In this document: positions 1-8,698 of the stretch, in pieces
Numbering within the stretch: the stretch's first letter is position 1
Layout of the letters: the number at the start of each line of letters is the position of its first letter
NCBI GenBank assembly: GCA_000751295.2
Contig: CCMO02000001.1
Location: 3,438,615-3,502,614 of the forward strand
From: a bacterium YEK0313
GTDB taxonomy: Bacteria > Pseudomonadota > Alphaproteobacteria > Rhizobiales > Phreatobacteraceae
DNA length: 64,000 nt
Reading direction: 5' to 3'
Position numbers and translations under genes: made by a program
Notes under the pieces: generated by a model
Told to the model about the DNA's origin: nothing
Database searches by the model: none
What the model saw: only the letters and a program-made list of their open reading frames with translations

Positions 1-1
1 G

Positions 2-724
2 CAGCCCTATTCTTACGGGGCGGTATGGACGACCGCGCCCGATATCGGCATTGCGCCCGGGCGCCTCGACCAGCGCTACGTTGCGGCCCGCACCATGCTG
101 GGCTACCTGCCGGTCGGCACCGTCGACGGCACGGGCGCGCCGCTCGCCGCGCTGTTCTGGAGCCTGAAGCCGAAGGACCATATGGCCTGGCGCGACGGAT
201 TCGCCCGCTGGCAGGCCGAGACCCAGGCGCTCTGGCCGGCGCTGGCGCCGCTGATCGCCGCGCTGGAAGGGCCCGACCGCTTCACGCTGGCGAGCTATCA
301 GCACTTCACCGCAGACCGGTTTCACGGCGGCCGCCTCGTACTGATCGGCGACGCCGCCCATGCGACCTCGCCACAATTGGGGCAGGGCGCGAACCAGGGG
401 CTGCTTGATGCCGTAGCGCTTGCCGACGCGCTCGATTCGACCCCCGATCTTCAGGCCGCGCTCGATCGCTTCGAGCGCATCCGCCGGCGCCAGATCCGCT
501 TCTATCAGGCGGCCAGCGCGCTGATGACGCCGTTCTTCCAGTCGGATTCGAAAACCTTCGCCCTGGTTCGGGACATGACCTTCAACCGATTGAAATCCAT
601 ACCTTATCTGCGCAGGGAGATGGTCCGCATGCTGGCCGGGCTGAAGACCGGCCCCCTGACCCACGGAAGCCCCGCCGCCATTGCCGATCCCTTCGGCCGG
701 CCGAGGCTGAAAGTCCTGTCCTAA
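2..724 (+). CDS. FAD-dependent monooxygenase, C-terminal part (5' end outside window)
   Basis: The reading frame is open from the first bases of the window, so this is the C-terminal 240 residues of a longer protein. It carries the second FAD-binding signature of the group A flavoprotein hydroxylases: LIGDAAHATSPQLGQGANQG, about residues 115-134 of the visible part, where the Asp binds the FAD ribityl chain. Family knowledge: such enzymes use NAD(P)H and O2 to hydroxylate aromatic or other substrates (PHBH, UbiH and salicylate hydroxylase types). The N-terminal GxGxxG region and the substrate pocket are missing, so the substrate cannot be assigned. The C-terminus is a short helical tail ending at TAA. 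The next gene starts over 200 bp downstream, so they are not obviously one operon. Confidence 0.85.
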   Translation, partial: QPYSYGAVWTTAPDIGIAPGRLDQRYVAARTMLGYLPVGTVDGTGAPLAALFWSLKPKDHMAWRDGFARWQAETQALWPALAPLIAALEGPDRFTLASYQHFTADRFHGGRLVLIGDAAHATSPQLGQGANQGLLDAVALADALDSTPDLQAALDRFERIRRRQIRFYQAASALMTPFFQSDSKTFALVRDMTFNRLKSIPYLRREMVRMLAGLKTGPLTHGSPAAIADPFGRPRLKVLS

Positions 725-946
725 TCGACCCGCGCGCCCCGCGCCGGCGCGCCACATCGTTAAGATTTCGTCAACCATCGAGGTTCAGCATTGCCACCGG
801 CGCCACGTTTTGGTCTCATTTGACCCGAAGATGGAAGGGTCTATTAACGTCGGCCATGACATGCGCGGTTGCAGCATGTGCCAGACGTGAGACAAAACGG
901 GCCGTCAGTGTCCGAGGAATGCGGCGGAGCGAGCGATTTGAATTTC

Positions 947-2020
947 ATGACCAGCACGGGCGTGTCCGGCGCCTTCGCCTGCGATCGTAAGACCGCGCTT
1001 CGCACCGTGGTGCTCGCCGGCGTCAGCCTCCTCGTCACCGGCTGCGTCTCGCAGAACCAGACAGCCCGCAACGGCCGCGTCGATACGTTCAACGCGCGCT
1101 ACGGCGTCCATTCCAGCCCGCGCGTCGTCGCCGATGGCCAGCCGATCCCGCGTGGCGGCGGCGTCTACCGGGTCGGGCGCCCCTATACGATCGCCGGCCG
1201 GCGCTACACTCCTTACGAAAAGCGGGAAGGGCACTCGGAAGTCGGCGTCGCCTCCTGGTACGGCCGTCAGTTCCATGGCCGCCTGACCGCCAATGGCGAA
1301 GTCTACGACATGAACTCCCTGTCGGCCGCCCATCGCACCATGCCGATGCCGAGCTATGCGCGCGTCACCAATCTGCGCAACGGCCACTCGATCATCGTGC
1401 GCGTCAACGACCGGGGCCCGTTCCATGCCAACCGCGTGGTCGACCTGTCGTCGCGCGCGTCGCATCTCCTCGATTTCCGCGGCCATGGCGTCGCGCGGGT
1501 GAAGGTCGAATATGTCGGCCGCGCCCCGCTCGAAGGCTCCGATGACCGCATGCTGCTCGCAACCCTGCGTACCGACGGCACCGCAGCTCCGATGCCGAGC
1601 GGTGTCGGCGCGGGCGTGATGGTCGCCTCCGCCGCGCCGTCCTTCGTGCCGCAGAGCGCGCCGCAGCCGGCCGTGGTCGAAAATCGCGGCATCGGCACCC
1701 AGATCACCGAGGCCATGCCGCTGCCGCCCGAGCGGCCGTTCGATCTCGGCCTCGCCGCCGGCGGCGCCACGACGGTCGTCGCCTCGGCGCCGGCGCGCCA
1801 GGCCGATCCGGTCGTGACCACGGCCGCCACAGCCGCGAGCACCTCCGCGCCGACCATCGCGCCCGTGGCCTCGACCCGTTCCGCGACGCTGCCGGGCCCG
1901 GCGGCGACCGCCACGACGAGCGCCTATGCCGCTCCGCCGGCCCAGCCGCCAGTCATCGCTGCCATGCCGGGCACCCCCGCACCCGCGCGCGCGACCATCG
2001 GCCTCGGCAGCCTCTACTGA
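947..2020 (+). CDS. rlpA: RlpA-family septal ring lipoprotein
   Basis: Exported lipoprotein of the RlpA family, whose studied members are lytic transglycosylases acting on peptidoglycan lacking stem peptides. The start at 947 gives a textbook lipoprotein signal: basic residues, a hydrophobic stretch and the lipobox LVTGC, with the acylated Cys near residue 34. In-frame starts at 869 (ATG) and 908 (GTG) would add 26 or 13 residues before the signal and look less likely. Residues about 100-190 form the double-psi beta-barrel domain: GVASWYGRQFHGRLTANGE, then the conserved RVNDRGPF with the catalytic Asp. The last 150 residues are Ala/Pro/Thr-rich and low complexity. I see no SPOR domain, which many gammaproteobacterial RlpA proteins have. 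It sits upstream of dacF, another cell-wall gene, on the same strand. Confidence 0.9.
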   Translation: MTSTGVSGAFACDRKTALRTVVLAGVSLLVTGCVSQNQTARNGRVDTFNARYGVHSSPRVVADGQPIPRGGGVYRVGRPYTIAGRRYTPYEKREGHSEVGVASWYGRQFHGRLTANGEVYDMNSLSAAHRTMPMPSYARVTNLRNGHSIIVRVNDRGPFHANRVVDLSSRASHLLDFRGHGVARVKVEYVGRAPLEGSDDRMLLATLRTDGTAAPMPSGVGAGVMVASAAPSFVPQSAPQPAVVENRGIGTQITEAMPLPPERPFDLGLAAGGATTVVASAPARQADPVVTTAATAASTSAPTIAPVASTRSATLPGPAATATTSAYAAPPAQPPVIAAMPGTPAPARATIGLGSLY

Positions 2021-2048
2021 TCGTCGATCGGCGCGCTTGATTTCGTCG

Positions 2049-2080
2049 GCCTTGCGCCCCATGCATGGGGCATGCAAGGC
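2049..2080. promoter_or_regulatory. Interrupted palindrome overlapping the dacF start codon
   Basis: The inner 14 bp (2057-2070) are a perfect palindrome, CCCCATG followed by its complement CATGGGG. The outer arms GCCTTGC (2049-2055) and GCAAGGC (2074-2080) also pair, with one and three unpaired bases between. The proposed dacF ATG lies at 2072, inside the structure. In mRNA this could sequester the ribosome-binding region, or it could terminate rlpA transcripts. The structure is seen; any function is inferred. Confidence 0.5.
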
Positions 2081-3289
2081 GCGACGCGGGCAATTGAAAT
2101 CCAGCTGAATCGAAGGCCAGCCTGGTGCCGGTGGGCGCTGGCGCTGGTCTTTTCGGTGACAGGCATCGGCTCGCTTGCCGCCCAGGATTCGTTCCAGACC
2201 ACCGTCCGCAACGCCATTCTGCTCGATGTCGGCACCGAATCGGTGCTGTTCGAAAAGGCGGCCGACGAAGCCCAGGCTCCCGCCAGCCTCGCCAAGCTGA
2301 TGACCATGGCGATCGTCTTCGAGGAATTGCGCCAGGGCCGGCTGCAGCCGGACCAGGAGGTGGTGATCTCCACGGACGCCTGGCGGCGGGGCGGCGCGCC
2401 CTCGCGCACATCGTCCATGTATGTGGCGGTGAATTCACGTGTGAAAGTGCAGGATCTGATCCGCGGCGCCATCATCCAGTCCGGCAATGACGCCTCGATC
2501 GCACTGGCCGAGGCGATTTCCGGCACGGAAGCCAATTTTGTCCAGCTGATGAACAAGCGGGCGCGCGAGCTCGGCCTCGTCCACTCGGTCTTTCGCAATG
2601 CCACCGGCCTGCCGGACCCCGAGCAGCGGGTCACCGCACGCGAGGTCGCCCGGCTCGCCGAGCACATCATCAAGACCTATCCGGACCGCTATCCGATCTA
2701 TTCCGAGCGCGAATTCACCTGGAACAATATCCGCCAGCAGAATCGCAACCCGCTGCTCGGCACCTATAACGGCGCCGACGGGCTGAAGACCGGCTATATC
2801 GAGGAGGCGGGCTTCAACCTGGCCGGCTCGGCCGTGCAGAACAATCAGCGGCTGATCGTCGTCGTGATGGGCGCGCGTTCGCTGCAGGAACGCACCAACG
2901 AGGCGCGCAAGCTGCTCGACTGGGGCTTCCGCTCGTTCGAACTGCGCGATCTCTTCGCGGAAGGCGAGGCGATCGGCGACGTCGCCGTCTTCGGCGGCAG
3001 CGCCGGCACCGTGCCGGTCACGGCCGGCAACGTCGTGCGTCTTCTGCTGCCACGCGGCCAGTCCGACCGGGTCTCGGCGCAGATCGTCTATCAGGGGCCC
3101 GTCCGGGCGCCTGTGCGGCAGGGCCAGGAGATCGGCAGGCTGCGGGTGCTGCGCGGCACCCAGCTTGCCCTGGAAGTGCCCGTCTATGCAGCCGCCGATG
3201 TCGGCGTCGGCTCGCTCTCCCAGCGGGCGCTGCAGGGAGCCTGGGAAGCCGCCGCCGGCTGGCTGCGCTCCGGAGCGGCCCGACAGTGA
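2072..3289 (+). CDS. dacF: D-alanyl-D-alanine carboxypeptidase (PBP5/6 type)
   Basis: Periplasmic, membrane-associated penicillin-binding protein that removes the terminal D-Ala from peptidoglycan stem peptides. The three active-site motifs are present: SLAK (nucleophile Ser, about residue 73), SGN (about residue 138) and KTG (about residue 233). An N-terminal signal sequence (RRPAWCRWALALVFSVTG, then SLAAQD) suggests cleavage around residue 36. The last 120 residues fit the beta-rich PBP5 C-terminal domain, and the terminus could be an amphipathic anchor. Length (405) is usual. No other in-frame start is convincing although the ATG lies inside a palindrome. The stop codon overlaps the GTG of tmk, so tmk is probably translationally coupled. 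Confidence 0.93.
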   Translation: MQGATRAIEIQLNRRPAWCRWALALVFSVTGIGSLAAQDSFQTTVRNAILLDVGTESVLFEKAADEAQAPASLAKLMTMAIVFEELRQGRLQPDQEVVISTDAWRRGGAPSRTSSMYVAVNSRVKVQDLIRGAIIQSGNDASIALAEAISGTEANFVQLMNKRARELGLVHSVFRNATGLPDPEQRVTAREVARLAEHIIKTYPDRYPIYSEREFTWNNIRQQNRNPLLGTYNGADGLKTGYIEEAGFNLAGSAVQNNQRLIVVVMGARSLQERTNEARKLLDWGFRSFELRDLFAEGEAIGDVAVFGGSAGTVPVTAGNVVRLLLPRGQSDRVSAQIVYQGPVRAPVRQGQEIGRLRVLRGTQLALEVPVYAAADVGVGSLSQRALQGAWEAAAGWLRSGAARQ

Positions 3290-4002
3290 CCGCAGACAAG
3301 ACATCGGCCAAGGCAGCCGCCAGGACCCCGGCCAAGCCATCGGGATCGCCGCGTCGTGGCCGCTTCATCACCTTCGAGGGCGGCGAGGGAGCCGGCAAGT
3401 CGACCCAGGCGCGCCGCCTCGCCGAGCATCTGGAGAGCCTCGGCATCCATGCCGTGCTGACGCGCGAGCCCGGCGGTTCGCCCGGCGCCGAGATCATCCG
3501 GCATGTGCTCTTGAGCGGCGCAGCGGAGCCATTCGGGCCGGAAGCCGAAACCATCCTGTTCGGCGCGGCGCGGCGCGACCACCTGAACAGCACCATCCTG
3601 CCGGCGCTGCAGCGCGGCGACTGGGTCATCTGCGACCGGTTCGCCGATTCCACCCGCGTCTATCAGGGACTTGCCGGCAAGGTCGATCCCGCCTTCATCC
3701 AGGCGCTGGAACGGCTGACCGTCGGCGCCGACCGGCCGGACCTGACGCTGGTGCTCGACCTGCCGCCGAAGATCGGCCTGGCCCGGGTGGCGAGCCGCCA
3801 GCAGGGCACGCTCGACCGGTTCGAGCGCGAGGGGCTCGCCTTTCACACCAAGCTGCGCCAAGGCTTCAAAGCGCTGGTCGAGGCCGAACCCGAGCGTTGC
3901 CGCCTGATCGACGCCGCGCGCGAGCCGGACCTGGTCGCCGCCGACATCCGCCAGCAGGTGCTGACCCGTTTCGACCTGCCGGTGCGGCTGGTGGCGCCAT
4001 GA
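3286..4002 (+). CDS. tmk: Thymidylate kinase
   Basis: Cytoplasmic kinase that phosphorylates dTMP to dTDP. The P-loop GGEGAGKSTQ is at about residues 30-39, the DR(F/Y) signature CDRFADST near residue 117, and the LID region RQQGTLDRFE near residue 168. An extra 20 or so residues rich in Lys, Ala and Pro precede the catalytic core, so the protein (238 aa) is longer than the usual 205-215; a later start is not excluded. The GTG start overlaps the dacF stop as GTGA, and its own stop overlaps the holB start as ATGA. Tmk next to holB is a widespread bacterial arrangement. Confidence 0.96.
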   Translation: MTADKTSAKAAARTPAKPSGSPRRGRFITFEGGEGAGKSTQARRLAEHLESLGIHAVLTREPGGSPGAEIIRHVLLSGAAEPFGPEAETILFGAARRDHLNSTILPALQRGDWVICDRFADSTRVYQGLAGKVDPAFIQALERLTVGADRPDLTLVLDLPPKIGLARVASRQQGTLDRFEREGLAFHTKLRQGFKALVEAEPERCRLIDAAREPDLVAADIRQQVLTRFDLPVRLVAP

Positions 4003-5048
4003 TCGAGGAGAATGCCGCCGACCGCCTCGACGGGGCGCCGCACCCGCGCGAACGTTTCGTGCTGATCGGCCATGGCGAAGCCGAGCGCAGCCTGCTCGAT
4101 GCCTATCGTGGCAGCCGCATGCACCATGCCTGGCTGATCAGCGGCCCCCAGGGCATCGGCAAGGCGACGCTCGCCTACCGCTTTGCCCGGTTCGTGCTGG
4201 CCAACCCCGATCCCGCCCGGCTCGCCCCGGCCGTCCCGGACCTGACGGTCGCCTCGGAGCATCCCGTCAGCCGGCGTATCGTCGCCGGCGCTCATCCCGA
4301 CCTCCTGGCGCTGCGGCGCATCGCGGAAGCGGGCAAGGACAAGATCCCGCAGGACATCTCGGTCAATGCCATGCGCGAGATCGTCCGCTTCTTCGGCTCG
4401 ACGGCGGGCGAGGGCGGCTGGCGCATCTGCATCGTCGACGCCGCCGACGATCTCAACCGGTCGAGCGCCAACGCTCTCCTGAAGCTGCTCGAGGAACCGC
4501 CGCCGCGTTCCCTGTTCCTGATCGTCGTGCACATGCCGGGCCGGCTTCTGCCGACCATCCGCTCCCGCTGCCGGACCCTGCCGCTCGCGCCCCTGAGCGA
4601 AGCCGAGCTCGTCGCCGGCCTCGGCAGTTTCGACGAGGTGAAGATCCCTGACGACGAGGCCCGTGCCATTGCCCGGCGCGCCGAGGGCAGTCTCAGGCGC
4701 GGCCTGGAGATTGCCGAGGGCGGGCAGGCGGCCTTCGCCGCCGCGGTGGAAACCGAGCTCGCGCGCCTGCCCGCCACTGATCCGCAGGCCCTCCATGCGC
4801 TCGGCGACAAGCTCGCCAGGCGCGACGATACCCAGTTCGACCTGTTTCTCGACGCCGTCACCCACCATATCCATGCGAGCGTCCGCGCCGGCCTTGGCGA
4901 GGGTGCCCGCCGCCTTGCACCGCTATCCGAGGTATGGGAGAAGATCGACACGGCGGCGGCGCAGGTGCGCACGTTCAATCTCGAACGCAAGCCCTTCGTT
5001 TTCCAGGTTTTCGGCTGGCTCGCCGAGGCTGGCCGGCGTCGGACCTGA
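3999..5048 (+). CDS. holB: DNA polymerase III subunit delta'
   Basis: Clamp-loader subunit that helps load the beta clamp at primer-template junctions. The start at 3999 overlaps the tmk stop by four bases (ATGA). The AAA+ P-loop region reads SGPQGIGKATLAYRF (about residue 49), and the characteristic SSANALLKLLEEPPP stretch (about residue 155) is followed by sensor 1 IRSRC. The 349-residue length and C-terminal helical domain fit alphaproteobacterial HolB. No initiator other than the overlapping ATG is needed, although the frame is open further upstream through tmk. Confidence 0.94.
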   Translation: MIEENAADRLDGAPHPRERFVLIGHGEAERSLLDAYRGSRMHHAWLISGPQGIGKATLAYRFARFVLANPDPARLAPAVPDLTVASEHPVSRRIVAGAHPDLLALRRIAEAGKDKIPQDISVNAMREIVRFFGSTAGEGGWRICIVDAADDLNRSSANALLKLLEEPPPRSLFLIVVHMPGRLLPTIRSRCRTLPLAPLSEAELVAGLGSFDEVKIPDDEARAIARRAEGSLRRGLEIAEGGQAAFAAAVETELARLPATDPQALHALGDKLARRDDTQFDLFLDAVTHHIHASVRAGLGEGARRLAPLSEVWEKIDTAAAQVRTFNLERKPFVFQVFGWLAEAGRRRT

Positions 5049-5105
5049 CCTCCAAGCCTCTCTGACCGCCAAGCCTGCTCAAACCGCAATCATCGAACGA
5101 TCACC

Positions 5106-6653
5106 ATGGCGAAGCCGCGCTTCTACGTCACGACTGCCATTTCCTACCCCAATGGCGCCCCGCATATCGGCCATGCCTACGAGGTCATCGCCACCGATGC
5201 CATTGCGCGCTTCATGCGCCACGACGGTCACGACGTGTTCTTCCTGACCGGCACCGACGAGCACGGCCTGAAGATGATGCAGACGGCGGCCCGCGAGGGG
5301 CTGACCGCGCGAGAGCTGGCCGATCGCAACGCCGCGGCCTTCCGGGCCATGGCGCAGGCCCTCTCTATTTCCAATGACGACTTCATCCGCACCACCGAGC
5401 CACGCCACTACCGGGCGAGCCAGGCGATCTGGGATGCGATGGTCGCGGCCGGCGACATCTATCTCGGCGGCTATGAGGGCTGGTACTCGGTCCGCGACGA
5501 GGCCTATTACGCCGAGGACGAGACCACTGTCGGCGCCGATGGCGTCCGCGTCGGCGCCCAGGGCACGCCGGTCGAATGGACCAAGGAGGAGACCTATTTC
5601 TTCCGCCTGTCCAAGTACCAGGACCGGCTGCTGGCGCATTACCAGGCCCATCCCGACTTCGTCGGGCCGGACACGCGCTTCAACGAGGTGATCAGCTTCG
5701 TCAAGGGCGGGCTCGCCGACCTCTCGGTGTCGCGCACCACCTTCGACTGGGGCGTGCCGGTGCCCGGCGCGCCCGACCACGTCATGTATGTCTGGGTCGA
5801 CGCGCTGACCAACTACATCACCGGCGTAGGCTATCCCGACACGACCGACCCGCAATGGCAGCGCTGGCCGGCCGACCTGCACGTCATCGGCAAGGACATC
5901 GTCCGCTTCCATGCGGTCTACTGGCCGGCCTTCCTGATGTCCGCCGGCCTGCCGCTGCCGAAGCGCGTCTTCGGCCACGGCTTCCTGTTCAACCGCGGCG
6001 AGAAGATGTCCAAATCGGTCGGCAACGTCGTCGACCCCTTCGCCATGGCCGAGGCCTATGGCGTCGACGCCATGCGCTACTTCCTGCTGCGCGAAGTGGC
6101 CTTCGGCAATGACGGCTCCTATTCGCACGAGGCGATCGTCGCCCGCACCAACGCCGATCTCGCCAACGATCTCGGCAATCTCGCCCAGCGCTCGCTGTCG
6201 ATGATCGCCAAGAACTGCGGCGGCGTCCTGCCGCAGCCGGGCGCCTTCTCGGACGACGACAAGGCGATCCTGGCGGCGGCCGAGGCCATGCTGCCGGCGG
6301 CGCGCGAGGCCATGGCGAGCCAGCAGATCCACCGCTACCTGGAAACGGTCTGGACCGTCGTCTCCGACGCCAACCGCTATTTCGCCGCGCAGGCGCCCTG
6401 GGCGCTGCGCAAGACCGATTTCGCGCGGATGGAGACGGTGCTCTACGTCACCGCCGAGATCATCCGGAAGGTCACGATCCTCGCGCAGGCCGCGGTGCCG
6501 CTTGGAACGGCGCGGCTGCTCGATCTCCTGGCCGTGCCGGCCGAGGCGCGCAACTTTGCCGATCTCGCGACGCCGCTGGCGCCCGGCACGGCCTTGCCGG
6601 CACCCGAAGGCATCTTCCCGCGCTATGTCGACAAGGCGGAGGGATCGGCCTGA
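5106..6653 (+). CDS. metG: Methionyl-tRNA synthetase
   Basis: Class I aminoacyl-tRNA synthetase that charges tRNA-Met. The HIGH-type motif is PNGAPHIGHAYE (about residues 16-27) and the KMSKS loop is EKMSKSVGN (about residue 300). At 515 residues it is the short form without the C-terminal EMAP/Trbp111 tRNA-binding extension, as is common in alphaproteobacteria. The knuckle region after residue 125 lacks an evident four-Cys zinc site. It follows holB by 57 bp and overlaps tatD by one base (TGATG), so it belongs to the same operon. Confidence 0.97.
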   Translation: MAKPRFYVTTAISYPNGAPHIGHAYEVIATDAIARFMRHDGHDVFFLTGTDEHGLKMMQTAAREGLTARELADRNAAAFRAMAQALSISNDDFIRTTEPRHYRASQAIWDAMVAAGDIYLGGYEGWYSVRDEAYYAEDETTVGADGVRVGAQGTPVEWTKEETYFFRLSKYQDRLLAHYQAHPDFVGPDTRFNEVISFVKGGLADLSVSRTTFDWGVPVPGAPDHVMYVWVDALTNYITGVGYPDTTDPQWQRWPADLHVIGKDIVRFHAVYWPAFLMSAGLPLPKRVFGHGFLFNRGEKMSKSVGNVVDPFAMAEAYGVDAMRYFLLREVAFGNDGSYSHEAIVARTNADLANDLGNLAQRSLSMIAKNCGGVLPQPGAFSDDDKAILAAAEAMLPAAREAMASQQIHRYLETVWTVVSDANRYFAAQAPWALRKTDFARMETVLYVTAEIIRKVTILAQAAVPLGTARLLDLLAVPAEARNFADLATPLAPGTALPAPEGIFPRYVDKAEGSA

Positions 6654-7450
6654 TGTGGGTCGACAGCCACTGCCATCTCGACTTTCCGGACCTTGCCGCC
6701 GATCACGGCGCGCTGCTCGCGCGCGCCGCTGCGGCCGGTGTCGGTACCGTGGTGACAATCAACACGCGGGTGCGCCGCTTCGACCAGGTCCGCGCCATCG
6801 CCGAGGCCCATGACGGCGTCTGGTGCTCCGTCGGCACCCATCCGCACAATGCCCATGAGGAACTGGACGTGACGGCGGCCGAGCTTGCCGTGCTGGCCGC
6901 GCATCCAAAGGTCGTCGCCATCGGCGAGGCGGGGCTCGACTATCACTACGACCTGTCGCCGCGCGAGGCGCAGGAGCATGGCTTTCTGACCCACATCGCG
7001 GCGGCCCGCGACACCGGCCTGCCGCTGGTGATCCATGCCCGCGAGGCGGATGCGCGGGTGGCCGACATCCTGCGCGCCGAAATGGCCAAAGGCGCCTTCA
7101 AGGCGGTGCTGCACTGCTTCACCGGGTCGGAAGAGCTTGCCATGGCCGGCATAGAACTCGGCCTTTACGTGTCATTCTCCGGGATCGCAACCTACAGGAG
7201 CGCGGCCGATCTGCGCCGGATCGCCGCGCTCCTGCCGGCCGACCGTATCCTCGTCGAGACCGACGCGCCCTATCTCGCCCCGGGCAAATACAGAGGCAAG
7301 ACCAACGAGCCGTCCTTCGTGGTCGAAACCGGCAAGGTGGTGGCCGAGGCCCGCGGCGTCGCGCCGGACGTCCTTGCCCGCCAGACGACCGACAACTTCT
7401 ACCGCCTGTTCGCCAAGGCCGATCGCGGCCAGCGGCTCCAGGGCGCGTGA
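6653..7450 (+). CDS. tatD: TatD-family metal-dependent deoxyribonuclease
   Basis: Amidohydrolase-fold hydrolase, a 3'-5' nuclease acting in DNA repair or turnover in studied members. Metal-binding motifs in order: DSHCHLD (residues 3-9), VGTHPHNA, GEAGLDYHYD (about residue 90), VIHAREAD (about residue 125), LHCFTGS (about residue 152) and ETDAPYLAP (about residue 202). The length of 265 is usual. The ATG overlaps the metG TGA by one base, and its own stop overlaps the next gene's GTG, making coupled translation likely. The metG-tatD-MBL order is common in alphaproteobacteria. Confidence 0.94.
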   Translation: MWVDSHCHLDFPDLAADHGALLARAAAAGVGTVVTINTRVRRFDQVRAIAEAHDGVWCSVGTHPHNAHEELDVTAAELAVLAAHPKVVAIGEAGLDYHYDLSPREAQEHGFLTHIAAARDTGLPLVIHAREADARVADILRAEMAKGAFKAVLHCFTGSEELAMAGIELGLYVSFSGIATYRSAADLRRIAALLPADRILVETDAPYLAPGKYRGKTNEPSFVVETGKVVAEARGVAPDVLARQTTDNFYRLFAKADRGQRLQGA

Positions 7451-8259
7451 CGGCCGCCATGGCCCTGACGCTCACCATTCTCGGCTGCGGCTCCTCGGGC
7501 GGCGTGCCGCGCGTGGGGCAGGGGTGGGGGGCCTGCGATCCCGCCGAACCGAAAAACCGCCGGCGGCGCTGCTCGCTCCTGGTCGAGCGGCAGGGGCCCG
7601 ACGGCGTGACCAGCGTGCTGGTCGATACCGGCCCGGACCTGCGCGAACAATTGCTGACGGCCGGTGTCCGGCGGCTCGACGGGGTGGTCTACACCCACGA
7701 CCATGCCGACCACACCCATGGCATCGACGATCTCAGGCCCCTGGCGCTGATGATGCGGCGCCGGGTGGAGGCCTATGCCGACGCGGCGACGCGCGGCACG
7801 CTCGAGACCCGTTTCGGCTACTGCTTCGCATCGCCCCCCGGCAGCGACTATCCGCCGATCATCAACCTCAATCCGCTCGAGCCGCACCGGCGCCTGACCA
7901 TCGACGGTCCCGGCGGACCGATCAGCGTCACGGCCTTTCCGGTTCTCCACGGCGCGCCGTACCAGGCTCTTGGCCTGCGTTTCAACAGAACCATTTATTG
8001 CCCTGATATCAATATTTTGATGGATGAATCCTCGCGCTATTTCGAGAATTGCGAGCTGATCATTCTTGACGCCTTGCGCTTTACCCGCCACCCGACGCAT
8101 CTCAGCGTCGACGAAGCGCTGGCCCTGATCGAGCGGTACAGGCCGGAACGGGCGCTCCTGACCAATCTCCACACCGATATCGACTACAACACCCTGGTCG
8201 CGCGTCTGCCGGAGGGCGTCGAGGCGGCCTATGACGGCCTGACGACGACGATCGGCTGA
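7447..8259 (+). CDS. MBL-fold metallo-hydrolase, PhnP-like
   Basis: Metallo-beta-lactamase-fold hydrolase of the PhnP / phosphodiesterase group. The signature HDHADHTHGIDD (HxHxDH, about residues 82-93) binds the two metals; PVLHG and the C-terminal LTNLHTDIDY supply later ligands. The N-terminus reads LTILGCGSSGGVPR, typical for this family. PhnP itself is a cyclic phosphodiesterase of phosphonate metabolism, but there is no phn cluster here, so the substrate is unknown. The GTG at 7447 overlaps the tatD stop; an ATG at 7459 would shorten it by four residues. It is the last gene of the dacF-to-MBL operon. Confidence 0.9.
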   Translation: MTAAMALTLTILGCGSSGGVPRVGQGWGACDPAEPKNRRRRCSLLVERQGPDGVTSVLVDTGPDLREQLLTAGVRRLDGVVYTHDHADHTHGIDDLRPLALMMRRRVEAYADAATRGTLETRFGYCFASPPGSDYPPIINLNPLEPHRRLTIDGPGGPISVTAFPVLHGAPYQALGLRFNRTIYCPDINILMDESSRYFENCELIILDALRFTRHPTHLSVDEALALIERYRPERALLTNLHTDIDYNTLVARLPEGVEAAYDGLTTTIG

Positions 8260-8345
8260 GACGGGGGCGGGCAGGGACCCTCCGGCCATCTCGAGCTGGG
8301 CTGCTCTACAGAGAAGTCAGCCTACCTCGATGTCGGGTGCATCGA

Positions 8346-8621
8346 CTAAGCCTGCAGCTTGCGGAACAGGTCCATCAGCTCGGCCACCTTGCGCCGCTGC
8401 TCGTCCTTGTCGCCCGACGCAATGGCATGTTCGACGCAGTGGCCGACATGGTCCTTCAAGACTTCTTCCTCGACCCGTTTCAGCGCCGCCCGCACGGCGG
8501 AAATCTGCGTGACGATGTCGATGCAATAGCGGTCCTCGTCGACCATGCGAGAAATGCCGCGCACCTGACCTTCGATCCGGCTGAGGCGTTGCTGGCACGA
8601 GGCCTTGGTGTCCTTTTGCAT
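8346..8621 (-). CDS. csoR: CsoR-type copper-sensing transcriptional repressor
   Basis: Small all-helical repressor (91 aa) of the CsoR/FrmR/RcnR family. Copper-binding residues are Cys33, His58 and Cys62, with the same spacing as Cys36-His61-Cys65 of Mycobacterium tuberculosis CsoR; Tyr32 precedes Cys33 as in that protein. The ATG at 8621 fits the family length. Longer frames upstream would run through the operators. It is divergent from a P1B-type ATPase, and two palindromes lie between. Expected mode: it binds DNA without Cu(I) and releases when Cu(I) binds, derepressing both genes. Confidence 0.93.
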   Translation of the reverse strand: MQKDTKASCQQRLSRIEGQVRGISRMVDEDRYCIDIVTQISAVRAALKRVEEEVLKDHVGHCVEHAIASGDKDEQRRKVAELMDLFRKLQA

Positions 8622-8627
8622 GGTTGC

Positions 8628-8650
8628 GATATACCCCCAGCGGGTATATC
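8628..8650. promoter_or_regulatory. CsoR operator, site 1
   Basis: Perfect inverted repeat GATATACCC, 5 bp (CCAGC), GGGTATATC. The TACCC-GGGTA form is the known shape of CsoR-family operators. It starts 7 bp before the csoR start codon, so it should control csoR itself. Its centre is 32 bp, about three helical turns, from the centre of site 2. Confidence 0.85.
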
Positions 8651-8663
8651 GCAAGTGGACAGG

Positions 8664-8678
8664 TACCCCCAGGGGGTA
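8664..8678. promoter_or_regulatory. CsoR operator, site 2
   Basis: Perfect palindrome TACCCCC-A-GGGGGTA, 21 bp upstream of the ATPase start codon. It shares the TACCCCCAG core with site 1 and likely controls the ATPase. Confidence 0.85.
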
Positions 8679-8698
8679 ATCGGCGGCAAGGAGCGGAC

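Noticed and set aside
8260..8345. tRNA-like stretch after the MBL gene
   Set aside because: No cloverleaf could be formed and no TTC-loop consensus found.
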